Positions 43,762 through 53,925 of a stretch of DNA of 64,000 bases are shown here, piece by piece; positions within the stretch are counted from its first letter, which is position 1; each line of letters starts with the position of its first letter. The DNA comes from Tissierellales bacterium. Lineage in GTDB: Bacteria; Bacillota; Clostridia; Tissierellales; Tissierellaceae. The notes beneath the pieces were generated by a model that worked only from the letters and a program-made list of their open reading frames with translations, was not told where the DNA came from and did not search any database. Location of the stretch: contig JACIXZ010000002.1 in NCBI GenBank assembly GCA_014360205.1, forward strand, positions 62,001 through 126,000, given 5' to 3'. Made by a program: the position numbers and the translations under genes.

Positions 43762-44994
43762 TTGAAAAGAGTTGAATTATTAGCACCAGCAGGTGACCTA
43801 GAGAAACTAAAAATGGCAATCACCTATGGTGCAGATGCAGTATATCTTGGCGGGGAATCATTTGGGCTAAGAAAAGCTTCAAAGAACTTTACATTAGAAG
43901 AAATAGAAAAAGCAGTAAAGATTGTTCATGATTTAGATAAAAAAGTATATGTCACTTTAAACATTGTGCCACATGATGATGACTTAATAGGATTAGATGA
44001 ATATGTTAAAGAACTATATAGAATTAATGTTGATGCTGTAATAGTATCTGATCCTGGAGTTTTTAATATAGTAAGAAATTCAGCAAATGAATTGCCAATT
44101 CATCTTAGCACACAAGCAAGCATTACAAATTTCGAAACGATAATGTTTTGGTATAATTTAGGTATTAAAAGAATTGTATTAGCTCGTGAATTGACATTAG
44201 ACGAGATAAGAGAAATATCAAAAAAAGCACCTAATGATTTAGAGTTAGAAGTTTTCGTTCATGGAGCTATGTGCATGAGTTATTCTGGAAGATGTCTATT
44301 AAGTAGTTATATGACAGGCAGAGATGCAAATAGAGGCGACTGCGCGCAAGCATGCAGATATAAATATAATGTTGTAGAAGAAAAAAGACCAGGGGAATAT
44401 TTTCCAATTGAAGAACATGAAGAAGGAACATTTATATTCAACTCTAAAGATTTGTGCATGATAGAACATGTTGATGAGCTTATTCAATCAGGAATAAAGA
44501 GTTTTAAAATTGAAGGCAGAGTAAAGAGTTCATATTATGTAGCAACAGTTGTTGGAGCTTATCGGAAAGCCATAGATGATTATTATAAAGATCCTATTAA
44601 TTATAAATTTGATGAACGACTTTTAACTGAACTAAAAAAAGTAAGCCATAGGGATTTCACGACTGGATTTTTCTACAATGAAGCCAAAACAAATGCACAA
44701 GTTTATACTACAAATTCTTATATTAGAAAATATGATTTTGTGGGTATGATAAAAGATTATGATGAAAAAAATAAAATTGCTACAATTGAACAACGAAATA
44801 GAATAAATATTGGTGATACTCTAGAGGTATTTGGCCCAGATAGAGAGTATTTTGAATTAGTGATAAAAGAGATGTGGAATGAAGATAATGAGCCAATAGA
44901 ATCTGCACCACATGCTCAGCAGATTATTAAAGTAAAAATTGACGAACAAGTTAAACCTTTTTATCTAATTAGAAAGAAGAGAGATGATATCTAA
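43762..44994 (+). CDS. trhP: U32 family protein, probable tRNA uridine-34 hydroxylation protein TrhP
   Basis: This 410-residue protein matches peptidase U32: [26 protein letters not shown] at the start and [37 protein letters not shown] as the diagnostic cysteine segment, probably holding an Fe-S cluster. TrhP members make 5-hydroxyuridine at wobble position 34, the substrate of TrmR beside it. The start is TTG at 43762 with AAGGAGG upstream. The stop overlaps the udk start in TAATG. Confidence 0.88.
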   Translation: MKRVELLAPAGDLEKLKMAITYGADAVYLGGESFGLRKASKNFTLEEIEKAVKIVHDLDKKVYVTLNIVPHDDDLIGLDEYVKELYRINVDAVIVSDPGVFNIVRNSANELPIHLSTQASITNFETIMFWYNLGIKRIVLARELTLDEIREISKKAPNDLELEVFVHGAMCMSYSGRCLLSSYMTGRDANRGDCAQACRYKYNVVEEKRPGEYFPIEEHEEGTFIFNSKDLCMIEHVDELIQSGIKSFKIEGRVKSSYYVATVVGAYRKAIDDYYKDPINYKFDERLLTELKKVSHRDFTTGFFYNEAKTNAQVYTTNSYIRKYDFVGMIKDYDEKNKIATIEQRNRINIGDTLEVFGPDREYFELVIKEMWNEDNEPIESAPHAQQIIKVKIDEQVKPFYLIRKKRDDI

Positions 44995-45620
44995 TGAAAA
45001 ATCCGATAATTATTGGGATAGCTGGAGGAACAGGCTCGGGGAAGTCTACTGTAACAAATGAAATTTATAAGGCTATCACTGACAAAAATGTAGTAGTTAT
45101 TGAACAAGACTCATATTACAAAGATCAAAGTGACCTTAGTTTTGAGGAAAGAGTTAAAACAAATTATGATCATCCATTTGCATTTGATAATCAGTTGTTA
45201 ATTAGCCATTTAAAGAAGCTCATCAATTGGGAATCAATTGAAAAACCAATATATGATTTTGAAAATCATAATCGTAAAAAAGAAACTATCTTAGTTGAAC
45301 CTAAAGACATAATTATTTTAGAAGGAATACTGATATTATATGATGAAGAACTTAGGAAGATGATGGACATTAAAATTTTCGTAGACACCGATGCAGATGT
45401 AAGAGTTATTAGAAGAATTAATAGAGATATGAATTTTAGAGGTAGGACACTAGAATCTGTTATAAACCAGTATATGAATACTGTAAGGCCAGCACATTTA
45501 CAGTTTGTTGAACCAACCAAGAGATATGCTGATATAATTATCCCCGAAGGAGGATACAACAAGGTTGCAATAGATATCATTGTGACAAAAATAAACGATA
45601 TAATTAGGCAAAGATTATAG
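44994..45620 (+). CDS. udk: Uridine kinase
   Basis: This 208-residue P-loop kinase phosphorylates uridine and cytidine in pyrimidine salvage. Walker A is GGTGSGKST (11-19); [19 protein letters not shown] and [18 protein letters not shown]-type segments are conserved. The order trmR-trhP-udk is that of B. subtilis yrrMNO-udk. A terminator follows immediately; greA, which is next in B. subtilis, is not present. Confidence 0.95.
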   Translation: MKNPIIIGIAGGTGSGKSTVTNEIYKAITDKNVVVIEQDSYYKDQSDLSFEERVKTNYDHPFAFDNQLLISHLKKLINWESIEKPIYDFENHNRKKETILVEPKDIIILEGILILYDEELRKMMDIKIFVDTDADVRVIRRINRDMNFRGRTLESVINQYMNTVRPAHLQFVEPTKRYADIIIPEGGYNKVAIDIIVTKINDIIRQRL

Positions 45621-45640
45621 CAGGGAAACCTGCTTTTTTT
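45619..45640 (+). terminator. Terminator after udk
   Basis: AGCAGG (45619-45624) pairs with CCTGCT (45629-45634) over a GAAA tetraloop, followed by seven T. This classic intrinsic terminator separates the salvage genes from the pilus operon. Confidence 0.93.
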
Positions 45641-45641
45641 A

Positions 45642-45670
45642 TTGACAATTTTACTTTAAAGTGATAAAAC
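45642..45670 (+). promoter_or_regulatory. Promoter of the type IV pilus operon
   Basis: TTGACA (45642-45647) is 17 bases from TAAAAC (45665-45670), and the -10 is extended by TGA. The leader to pilB is about 120 bases and AT-rich. I looked for the conserved elements of the two cyclic-di-GMP riboswitch classes, which control pili in some clostridia, and did not see them. Confidence 0.55.
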
Positions 45671-45797
45671 GTATTTAAAGATAATATAATATAATATTTT
45701 GATTGAAATCGTTGTTAAATTGGAGTATTATCTTATTATGAGTTAATACATGAATAATTTTTATTTTCAGATAAATTAAAAAAAACGGGGTATATAT

Positions 45798-47474
45798 ATG
45801 CAAAAGACAACTCTAAAAATTGGAGAAATTTTGTTGTATTCGGGGAAAATAGATTCCCAACAACTAAAAATCGCATTGCAAGAACAAGAAATTAGCGGTA
45901 AAAAAATCGGAGAAATACTTGAGGAAAAGGGATGGGTAACTTCTGATGATATTGTTGAAGTTCTTGAGTATCAATTAGGATTTCCAAGAGTAGATCTTAG
46001 CAAATATGAAGTAAATGAAAAAGTAGTTAATATATTGCCTGAACAAATTGTCAGAAAATATATTTTGATTCCAATAGATAAACATGAAGATAAACTTGTT
46101 ATTGCCATGGCCGATCCCTTGAACTTCTACGCAGTTGATGATGTTAAATTATATACAAAGATGGATTTAGAGACAGTTATAGCAACGCAATCAGATATAG
46201 AGGCTTTGATAGATAAGTATTATACTGCAGGAGTAAGCAAAAGAGTTTTGCAGGAATTTGACTCGGTTAACAACCAATATGATGATGATTATGTTGAAAA
46301 GGAACAAGCTGAAGTTGCTAGTGCACCTATAGTAAGATTAATTAATACACTTTTTGAACAGGCTTTAAAAATGAGAGCTTCAGATATACATCTTGAACCA
46401 GGTATAGAAGATATAAGAGTAAGATTTAGAATTGATGGTGATTTGACAGAGATAATGAGAATACCAAGATTTAATTTATCTGCGATAGTAACAAGGATAA
46501 AAATCTTAGGGAAGATGAATATTGCTGAAAAAAGAATTCCTCAGGATGGCCGAGTTGAATCTGTTATCAATGGAAAGTCAATAGATATGAGAATTTCATC
46601 ACTTCCTACAGTTTATGGGGAGAAAATAGTTATCAGATTACTTGACAAGGAAAGTTTTAATTTTTCTAAAGAAAAATTAGGATTCACTGAATACGAACTA
46701 ACGAAATTCGATAAAATATTAAGTCAGCCATATGGAATGATACTAGTTACCGGACCAACAGGTAGTGGCAAGACAACTACATTGTATACTGTACTTAAGG
46801 AATTAAATACAGTGGAAAAAAACATAATAACAGTTGAAGATCCAGTTGAATATAAACTCGAAGGTATTAATCAAGTCCAAGTAAATGTAAAAGCAGGATT
46901 GACTTTTGCTTCAGGACTCAGATCTATCTTAAGACAGGATCCGGATATAATAATGGTCGGAGAAATTCGTGACAGTGAAACAGCAGAAATAGCAGTTAGA
47001 GCAGCAATAACTGGGCACCTTGTATTATCTACACTTCATACAAATGATAGCCCTTCTACCATAGCAAGATTAATAGATATGGGAGTAGAACCTTATATGG
47101 TATCTTCATCTGTTATAGGAGTTGTATCGCAAAGACTTGTAAAGTTGTTATGTCCTAAATGTAAAGAAAGCTACATTGCCAGCGAAACTCAAAAAAGAAT
47201 GTTAGGAGTAGAAGATGAAAGTTTAGTTTTACACAAACCCGTTGGATGCAATTCTTGCAATAAAGGTTACAAAGGACGAGCAGCAGTACATGAAATAATG
47301 CCTATAAATGAAGAAATGAGAAGATTGATTGATTTAAATTCCAATACAGACAAATTGAGAGAGCAGGCAATTAAAGATGGGATGACAACACTTCTTCAAT
47401 CTGCGGTAAGCTTAGCTAAAAATGGTCAAACTAGTTATGAAGAAGTAATGAGAGTTGGATTTACTTTAGGATAA
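45798..47474 (+). CDS. pilB: Type IV pilus assembly ATPase PilB
   Basis: This 558-residue hexameric ATPase powers pilus extension. It has an N-terminal GspE/MshEN-like domain (about 1-150), Walker A GPTGSGKT at 319-326, an aspartate/glutamate-rich Walker B (DPDIIMVGEIRDSETAEIA), the His box TGHLVLSTLHTND and the four-cysteine zinc segment (CPKC and CNSC) near 455-495. It works with the inner-membrane platform PilC. It is first of the pilus operon, with GGGG 7 bases before the ATG. Confidence 0.96.
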   Translation: MQKTTLKIGEILLYSGKIDSQQLKIALQEQEISGKKIGEILEEKGWVTSDDIVEVLEYQLGFPRVDLSKYEVNEKVVNILPEQIVRKYILIPIDKHEDKLVIAMADPLNFYAVDDVKLYTKMDLETVIATQSDIEALIDKYYTAGVSKRVLQEFDSVNNQYDDDYVEKEQAEVASAPIVRLINTLFEQALKMRASDIHLEPGIEDIRVRFRIDGDLTEIMRIPRFNLSAIVTRIKILGKMNIAEKRIPQDGRVESVINGKSIDMRISSLPTVYGEKIVIRLLDKESFNFSKEKLGFTEYELTKFDKILSQPYGMILVTGPTGSGKTTTLYTVLKELNTVEKNIITVEDPVEYKLEGINQVQVNVKAGLTFASGLRSILRQDPDIIMVGEIRDSETAEIAVRAAITGHLVLSTLHTNDSPSTIARLIDMGVEPYMVSSSVIGVVSQRLVKLLCPKCKESYIASETQKRMLGVEDESLVLHKPVGCNSCNKGYKGRAAVHEIMPINEEMRRLIDLNSNTDKLREQAIKDGMTTLLQSAVSLAKNGQTSYEEVMRVGFTLG

Positions 47475-47487
47475 GGAGATTTTATTT

Positions 47488-48537
47488 ATGAATATTGATG
47501 ATATTTTATCCGATGCAATAGATATGAAAGCCTCAGATGTTCACATAACAGCTGGAGTAACTCCGATATTTAGAGTTAATGGGGAATTGTTAAATTATGG
47601 GACAACTATTTTAAATCCATTAGATACTGAAAAATTGGTTAAGAAAGTCACCAATGAAAATCAATTCGACAAACTCATTGAATTTGGAGAATATGACTTT
47701 TCATATGCTATTCCAGGCAAAAGCAGGTTTAGAGTAAATGCATACATACAAAGAGGTAGTTTTGGTATGGCATTGAGAATAATACCTTATGAAATACCTT
47801 CAATGGAGTCTTTAGGATTACCAGCTATAATACCAGAACTTTCTGATTTGCCTAGAGGGTTGATATTAGTAACAGGCCCTACAGGTAGTGGAAAATCTAC
47901 TACTTTAGCTACTATGATTAACAAGATAAATTCCGAGAGAAAATGCCACATATTGACATTAGAAGATCCAATTGAATATCTTCATAAGCACAACAAATCA
48001 ATAGTAAACCAAAGAGAAGTTGGAGCAGACACTTTGAGTTTTTCAAATGGGCTAAGGGCTGCCTTAAGAGAGGATCCAGATGTTATTTTAGTCGGTGAAA
48101 TGAGGGATCTTGAAACTATTTCTATCGCCATAACAGCAGCAGAAACTGGACATCTTGTACTATCTACTCTACATACGATAGGAGCACCTCAGACAATAGA
48201 TAGAATAATTGATGTATTTCCTCCTCATCAACAGCAGCAAATTCGAGTTCAACTAGCTTCAGTAATACAAGCGATAATAACCCAGCAGCTTTTACCTCGC
48301 GCAGATGGAAAGGGAAGAATAGCTGCTTTTGAAGTAATGGTGGCTACACCTGCTATAAGAAATCTAATAAGAGAAGACAAAATTCATCAAATAGAAACAG
48401 CTATGCAAACTGGCGCAAAATATAAAATGCAAACTATGGATTCGGCATTATTAAATTTATATAAAAATGGCTCTATAACTAAAGATACTGCTATTTCTAG
48501 AGCTGTAAGCTCAGAAGAGATAAAAAAATATATCTAA
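47488..48537 (+). CDS. pilT: Pilus retraction ATPase PilT
   Basis: This 349-residue secretion ATPase lacks the PilB N-terminal and zinc domains. Walker A is GPTGSGKS at 130-137, the His box is TGHLVLSTLHTI, and the C-terminal AIRNLIRE is the retraction signature of PilT. Its presence indicates that pili are retractile, supporting twitching motility or DNA uptake. It lies 13 bases after pilB. Confidence 0.95.
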   Translation: MNIDDILSDAIDMKASDVHITAGVTPIFRVNGELLNYGTTILNPLDTEKLVKKVTNENQFDKLIEFGEYDFSYAIPGKSRFRVNAYIQRGSFGMALRIIPYEIPSMESLGLPAIIPELSDLPRGLILVTGPTGSGKSTTLATMINKINSERKCHILTLEDPIEYLHKHNKSIVNQREVGADTLSFSNGLRAALREDPDVILVGEMRDLETISIAITAAETGHLVLSTLHTIGAPQTIDRIIDVFPPHQQQQIRVQLASVIQAIITQQLLPRADGKGRIAAFEVMVATPAIRNLIREDKIHQIETAMQTGAKYKMQTMDSALLNLYKNGSITKDTAISRAVSSEEIKKYI

Positions 48538-48549
48538 TAGGTGGTATAT

Positions 48550-49749
48550 ATGAAATATAAATATGTAGCTCTAACAAAAGATGGCTTTAAAATTTCAGGA
48601 TCAATAGAGTCAAACAATGAATCTGAAGTCATAAGCATGATAAGAGGAAATAATTATCTTCCAATTTCAATTGAAAGAGATGTTGAATCTGAAGCAAAAG
48701 TTGAAATATTTGCCAAAAAAGTAAAAAAGAAAGATTTAGCTGTCTTTTGTAGACAATTTTACACAATGTTAGATGCTGGACTAGGCATAGTGAAATGTTT
48801 AGAAATTTTATCCGTTCAGACAGAAAACAAAACTTTAAAGAAAGCTTTAACTGAGGTAGGTGAGGATGTACAAAAGGGAGTTACATTATCAGAAGCTATG
48901 AGAATACACGAAAAAGTGTTTCCTTCCATACTTATAAACATGGTTGAAGCAGGAGAAGTCAGTGGTAATCTAGACACAATACTTGAAAGAATGGCAGTTC
49001 ACTTTGAAAAAGAAAACAAGACTGAAAACAAAGTAAGAAGTTCAATGGTATATCCAATAGTACTCATGGTAGTAAGTATTGCTGTTGTTATATTTATGTT
49101 AATATTCATATTGCCAACATTTGTAGGCATGTTTGAAGGTAGCGATACACCTCTGCCTTTACCAACACGAATACTCATAGGATTGTCAGACTTTCTGAAA
49201 TCCTATTGGTATATATTCATTGGAGTAGTGGCATTAATAGTGTTTGGAATTTCTAGTTATATAAATTCCGAAAGTGGCAGAAGATTTTTTGACAGCATAA
49301 AATTAAAATTGCCAATTGTTAAAGGTCCCACTGTAAAGATAGTGACATCAAGGTTTACTAGGACTCTGTCAACACTTATGTCATCTGGCATTCCGTTATT
49401 AAGAAGTATGGAGGTGGTATCAAAAGTAGTAAACAACAAAGTCGTAGAAGAAAAGCTCATCTTAGGTATAGAGGACATACGAAGAGGAGTGCCATTGTCA
49501 CGTATGATAAGGGATATAGAAATTTTCCCACCAATGGTAGATTCTATGGTAAAGATCGGGGAGGAATCAGGAGCACTTGATGATATCCTGCTAAAAACAG
49601 CTGATTTCTACGACGAAGAGGTAGATGTAGCATTGACTAAACTAACAAGCATGTTAGAACCCTTAATGATTGTATTTATGGCACTAATTATAGGTTTTAT
49701 CGTCATAGCAATGTATCTACCAATGTTTGAAGTAATAAATACAATTTAG
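48550..49749 (+). CDS. pilC: Pilus platform protein PilC
   Basis: This 399-residue GspF-family membrane protein has two homologous cytoplasmic domains (about 65-190 and 265-390), each with family motifs (FCRQFYTMLDAGLGIVKCLEIL and FTRTLSTLMSSGIPLLRSMEVV), and three membrane helices (about 165-190, 215-235, 368-395). It links the PilB and PilT motors to pilin subunits. ATG 48550 is chosen for its AGGTGG spacing over the GTG at 48541. Confidence 0.95.
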   Translation: MKYKYVALTKDGFKISGSIESNNESEVISMIRGNNYLPISIERDVESEAKVEIFAKKVKKKDLAVFCRQFYTMLDAGLGIVKCLEILSVQTENKTLKKALTEVGEDVQKGVTLSEAMRIHEKVFPSILINMVEAGEVSGNLDTILERMAVHFEKENKTENKVRSSMVYPIVLMVVSIAVVIFMLIFILPTFVGMFEGSDTPLPLPTRILIGLSDFLKSYWYIFIGVVALIVFGISSYINSESGRRFFDSIKLKLPIVKGPTVKIVTSRFTRTLSTLMSSGIPLLRSMEVVSKVVNNKVVEEKLILGIEDIRRGVPLSRMIRDIEIFPPMVDSMVKIGEESGALDDILLKTADFYDEEVDVALTKLTSMLEPLMIVFMALIIGFIVIAMYLPMFEVINTI

Positions 49750-49784
49750 GCAATACTATTTTAAATTATAAAGGAGGAAGAAAA

Positions 49785-50189
49785 ATGATTAATTACATTC
49801 AAAGAAAGAGAAACAAAAAAGGTTTTACACTTATTGAACTAGTAGTTGTAATTGCAATACTAGGAATCCTAGCAGCACTTGCTATTCCTAGATTTACAGG
49901 CACTAGAGTCTCAGCAAATACTCAGACAGTTATTTCGAATCTAAGAAGTATAGAATCTGCTGTTGAATTATATGTAGCACAAACTAATAGTGAAATCGGG
50001 GATGTAGATGTACTAAGTAACCCCCCAGGTGTGCTAGAATCTGTAATGGAAAATTGGCCTAAAGGCCCTGGAAATGCTGAGTATTATGTTGTTGATGGAA
50101 AGCCAGCTGTTGTATTTAATGGGTTAACTGTTGATGAAGCAAAATTTTCAAAAACAGGCACAGGCAATTATTATTATATAGCCAGATAA
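49785..50189 (+). CDS. pilA: Major type IV pilin (PilA)
   Basis: This 134-residue prepilin has a 13-residue basic leader, cleavage at G13/F14, and E18 as the conserved +5 glutamate in FTLIELVVVIAILGILAALAIP. The mature part is short (about 120 residues), lacks cysteines, and ends with AKFSKTGTGNYYYIAR. An AAGGAGGAAG site is the strongest in the operon, as expected for the major subunit. PilD processes it. Confidence 0.93.
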   Translation: MINYIQRKRNKKGFTLIELVVVIAILGILAALAIPRFTGTRVSANTQTVISNLRSIESAVELYVAQTNSEIGDVDVLSNPPGVLESVMENWPKGPGNAEYYVVDGKPAVVFNGLTVDEAKFSKTGTGNYYYIAR

Positions 50190-50200
50190 CTTCATCACTT

Positions 50201-52063
50201 ATGTTTAAACTCATATATCTATATCTAACACTTACATTGATCCCGATATTTAACGCTGGGATGGATAATGATATAGTAAACTTCCTCCTAATCTTTGGAT
50301 TAGGAGGTATGGTTTACTATACTTTTAAAAATAAAGATGGAATAAATATAGAAAAATATTCGCCACTTTATTTTTATATATTTTTTCTTTTATTATCAGG
50401 ATTAAGCTTTTTTTGGAGCATATATAAACTTAGGACTATCATAGAATTTTTACAGCTAGTGCTTTATGGTTTGGTTTTATATTTGACAATTAATCTCACA
50501 AAAGAAGAAAAAATAAAGACAATTAAAATTGTCACATTGTTTGGAAGTTTAATTGCGCTTCTTGGGATACTTGAGTATGTATTTATAGAACCACAGCGTA
50601 TTGTGTCTACTTTTTTTAATCCAAATCCTTTTGGCACATATTTAGTTATGCTTCATTTATTTACTCTAGGTTTATTCCTTAAGACTAAGGAGAAAAAGTA
50701 TGCTATATCATCAGTTATATTTTTTATAGCACTACTATTAAGTGGGTCAAGAGGAGCATTGATTTCATTAGCAGTTGCACTTCCATTTATATTCATTGAC
50801 AGCAAAGGTCGATTTAAGAGTGATTTATTAAAGGTTATATTTATCGTTATAATAGGTTTTGTTTCTACACGATTTTTAGTATTTATAACTCCATACATAC
50901 AACAGAATTTAAATGTTAATATAGATTTTTTAAATAATTTAATTAGGAAAGATTCTCTAACGGGAACATCATTTATTGGAAGAATAGAATTTTGGAAAGC
51001 GGGTTTAAGGGCATTTACTGAAAAACCAATAATAGGTTTTGGTTTGGGTACATTTTTTTCTTCATATTATGTAGGATATGGAAACAATCAGTGGTACTCA
51101 AGATTTGCACATAACCACTATATACAAACTTTAACAGAATTAGGTATAATAGGATTTATTTTATTTTTAATATTTGTTGGTTCTGTTATTTTTACATTTT
51201 TTAAGATTTATAAAAAAGAGCATGATGTATATTATATAGGATCTTTTGCTGCAATCATAGCATTTTTTGCTCATATTTTCATAGAATTTAGCTGGAACTT
51301 TCCAGCGGTTACCATGACAGCGTTTTGGATAATTGGATTGAATTTATATAGTGATAAATCAAAGGGTACTTTAAATATAAAGCCTATGTTTTCTAGGATA
51401 ATATCAATAGGTTTATTAATATTAGTTATATTGCATACTGTATCTACAAATGCCTATAAAATAGGATTTAAATTTGAAGATAACGGAGATGATTTAAAAG
51501 CTCTAAAAGTTTATAAAACTATAAACACCATATATCCAATTAATCCGAATGGAATGCTTTTTGAAAGCAATATTTATGTTAAAGATTACAACGAGACTTT
51601 AGATTTGGAAAAGCTTGATAATGGGATAGAACTAGCTAAGAAAGCGACAGAACTAGCTCCATTTGATGGTAAACTTCATACACACTTAGCCCAGCTGTAT
51701 TATTCAAAAGGTGATTATGACAATGCTAAGAAAGAATATGAATTGGGGAAAGAATACGCTGCATATGTCGTTTCTAGGCATTTTGAATTAGCAAGGTTTT
51801 ATTTGTCGCAAGGAGAGATTGATAATGCAATAAATACTCTTTTAGAAGCTGCTGAATTGGGAAAATATCAAATAATGGCATTGTCAGAATCTGATAAACA
51901 GATAGGAGTATTAGATGCAGTAAATATTCATATTCTTCTTTATGATATTTATATAAAAACTGGCAAAGAAGATTTAGCTAAAAAAGAAGCTGATATAATT
52001 TTAGACTATTACAACCAATACGAATTCTTAAAAGACTATATTAATATAGATGCTTTTAAATGA
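50201..52063 (+). CDS. Wzy/O-antigen-ligase family membrane protein with C-terminal TPRs
   Basis: This 620-residue protein has about ten membrane helices (to about 410) and a hydrophilic C-terminal part with tetratricopeptide-like repeats (about 410-600, for example LHTHLAQLYYSKGDYDNAKKEYELGKEY). H304-N305 begins the motif HN-x9-GxxG in the large periplasmic-type loop, the WaaL/PglL signature for transferring lipid-linked glycans. Inside a pilus operon, just after pilA, it could O-glycosylate pilin, or polymerise a glycan. No ribosome-binding site is visible before ATG 50201, so expression may be low or the start wrong. Confidence 0.82.
   Translation: MFKLIYLYLTLTLIPIFNAGMDNDIVNFLLIFGLGGMVYYTFKNKDGINIEKYSPLYFYIFFLLLSGLSFFWSIYKLRTIIEFLQLVLYGLVLYLTINLTKEEKIKTIKIVTLFGSLIALLGILEYVFIEPQRIVSTFFNPNPFGTYLVMLHLFTLGLFLKTKEKKYAISSVIFFIALLLSGSRGALISLAVALPFIFIDSKGRFKSDLLKVIFIVIIGFVSTRFLVFITPYIQQNLNVNIDFLNNLIRKDSLTGTSFIGRIEFWKAGLRAFTEKPIIGFGLGTFFSSYYVGYGNNQWYSRFAHNHYIQTLTELGIIGFILFLIFVGSVIFTFFKIYKKEHDVYYIGSFAAIIAFFAHIFIEFSWNFPAVTMTAFWIIGLNLYSDKSKGTLNIKPMFSRIISIGLLILVILHTVSTNAYKIGFKFEDNGDDLKALKVYKTINTIYPINPNGMLFESNIYVKDYNETLDLEKLDNGIELAKKATELAPFDGKLHTHLAQLYYSKGDYDNAKKEYELGKEYAAYVVSRHFELARFYLSQGEIDNAINTLLEAAELGKYQIMALSESDKQIGVLDAVNIHILLYDIYIKTGKEDLAKKEADIILDYYNQYEFLKDYINIDAFK
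50284..50307 (+). other. 10-bp perfect hairpin inside the ligase gene
   Basis: CCTCCTAATC (50284-50293) pairs perfectly with GATTAGGAGG (50298-50307) over TTTG. It lies about 95 bases after the pilA stop in the first 35 codons of the ligase gene. It has no T tract. It could stabilise the pilA mRNA end, or reduce downstream expression relative to pilA. Confidence 0.5.
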
Positions 52064-52076
52064 TAAGGAGCAATAG

Positions 52077-52835
52077 ATGAGTATAATCATTTTTCTATTT
52101 GGATTAGCAATTGGTTCATTTACAAATGTTTTAATATATAGGCTGCCCAGGGAAGAAAGCATTGTATTTCCTGGGTCACATTGCCCAAATTGCAACCACG
52201 AATTAAAGTGGTATGACAATATACCTCTTTTCTCTTATTTGATTTTAAAAGGCAAATGCCGTTATTGTGATGAAAAGATAAGCTTTAGATATCCTCTTAT
52301 TGAGTTTATAAATGGAATTATCTATGTGCTATTATTTATTACATATGGGTTAAGTCTTCATTTTATATATTTATCGTTGCTTACTTCTGTATTACTTAGC
52401 ATAGCTATAATAGATATAAAACACCAAATCATACCAGATAGTTTAGTTATTAGCGTATTTGTAATGAGTATTTTATTTAAGGCTATCAATTTCTTTATTT
52501 ATGGTGTACCGTTTGAAATTCTTGATAGCCTATTTGGTACTATAGTTGGGGTTGGGTTTTTTTTACTTCTTCTACTTGTTTCACATGGTGGCATGGGTGG
52601 TGGAGACATAACTTTAATTGGCGCACTAGGCTTTATACTCGGCTTAAGAAATACTATCTTAACCATACTATTATCGTTTATAATCGGAGCAATCATATCT
52701 TTAATCTTACTTATTTTTAAATTTAAGACGATGAAGGATCCTATTCCATTTGGACCTTTTATTATATTAGCATTTTATTTATCATATTTTTTCTCAGATA
52801 GAATCATATCATTTTATTTTTCACTCTTTGTATAG
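52077..52835 (+). CDS. pilD: Prepilin peptidase PilD
   Basis: This 252-residue A24 aspartic peptidase removes prepilin leaders and N-methylates the new N-terminus. It has the four-cysteine zinc domain (C36, C39, C61, C64), about seven helices, and catalytic D113 (in IIDIKHQIIPD) and D177 (in GMGGGD). The four prepilins encoded around it are its substrates. AAGGAG precedes the ATG by 6 bases. Confidence 0.95.
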   Translation: MSIIIFLFGLAIGSFTNVLIYRLPREESIVFPGSHCPNCNHELKWYDNIPLFSYLILKGKCRYCDEKISFRYPLIEFINGIIYVLLFITYGLSLHFIYLSLLTSVLLSIAIIDIKHQIIPDSLVISVFVMSILFKAINFFIYGVPFEILDSLFGTIVGVGFFLLLLLVSHGGMGGGDITLIGALGFILGLRNTILTILLSFIIGAIISLILLIFKFKTMKDPIPFGPFIILAFYLSYFFSDRIISFYFSLFV

Positions 52836-52866
52836 GAAAGGTTTATATTAATAAGGGGGGATTTAT

Positions 52867-53925
52867 TTGGTCTCTTTTAATTCAAAAAAAATGATCAGTT
52901 TGAATTTTACACCAGATAGTATCAATGTTGTTTCAGGAAAATTCAACAAAAAAACAGTAAATATTGATAGAGTTTTTAGAGTGGAGCTTGGTGATGGAAT
53001 ATACGAGGATGGAGAAATACTTGATATGGAGAAAATGTCTTATGTTCTTCAAAACTCACTATCCCTAAATAAAATAAACACTCAAGAAGCAATAGCTGTA
53101 ATAAATTCTACTTCAGTCGTTATGAGGGAAGCTACATTCCCTAAGGTTGAGAAAGAAGAATTGGATTCAATTATCAATTACCAGATTGAAGAATATATTC
53201 CAGTAAACCCTGAAGACTATGTAGTAAAATATCTTGACTTAGGAACAGTACTAGAAGAAGGGCTTGAAAAACAATCAGTTCTTCTTATCGGGATAAAGGA
53301 TAGCATGATTCAAGCTCACATGACATTATTGAAAGAATGTAAATTAAAACCTACAGTTATGGATTATGAAGGCAATGCTATAACAAAACTCATAAATATT
53401 GGAGGCAGAATAAATACTCTTATACCTAAAGCAAGGAGTGTCGCAGTTGTCAATTTAAGTTTAAAACAGACGGACTTAGTAATTATAGACGACAAGAATT
53501 TAAGAATATCTAGAATAATTGATAAGAGCTTAAAGGATTGCCTGAATAATCTTAAGGTACAATTTTCAGATTTAGATGAAGAAGCTTTAAAAGATAAGAT
53601 GTTTTCTCTATATACTCTAAAGGATAGTGAAAATGAATCGGATAAGTTTTTATATACTTTGATTAGAACTGAAATTTATGAAATATTAGAAAGAATAGAA
53701 CTTATAATTAGATATTATAGAACTAGGGAGAATGTAAACCCTATTAATTACATTGTTTTAAGAGGAATAGGTTCTGAAATAATTGGCATAGAAGATATAT
53801 TTAAAGAGTTTTTTGATATTGACACATATGGGCTTAGGAATATGGAAAATATAAAACTTCCAACATATCTAAATATATATGCAGCTGCTGTTGGTGGACT
53901 GATTAGGTTAGATGAGGTGAGATAA
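52867..53925 (+). CDS. pilM: Pilus alignment protein PilM (actin-like ATPase)
   Basis: This 352-residue cytoplasmic protein has an actin-like fold with MISLNFTPDSINVVSGKF in the nucleotide-binding start and EATFPKVEKEELDSIINYQIEEYIPVNPEDYVVKY, typical of PilM. PilM binds the short cytoplasmic N-terminus of PilN. The start is TTG at 52867 with AAGGGGGG 5 bases upstream. Its stop overlaps the pilN start in TAATG. Confidence 0.88.
   Translation: MVSFNSKKMISLNFTPDSINVVSGKFNKKTVNIDRVFRVELGDGIYEDGEILDMEKMSYVLQNSLSLNKINTQEAIAVINSTSVVMREATFPKVEKEELDSIINYQIEEYIPVNPEDYVVKYLDLGTVLEEGLEKQSVLLIGIKDSMIQAHMTLLKECKLKPTVMDYEGNAITKLINIGGRINTLIPKARSVAVVNLSLKQTDLVIIDDKNLRISRIIDKSLKDCLNNLKVQFSDLDEEALKDKMFSLYTLKDSENESDKFLYTLIRTEIYEILERIELIIRYYRTRENVNPINYIVLRGIGSEIIGIEDIFKEFFDIDTYGLRNMENIKLPTYLNIYAAAVGGLIRLDEVR

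Noticed and set aside
45671-45797. Possible cyclic-di-GMP riboswitch in the pilus operon leader
   Set aside because: None of the conserved sequence blocks of class I or II riboswitches can be seen; the leader is simply AT-rich.
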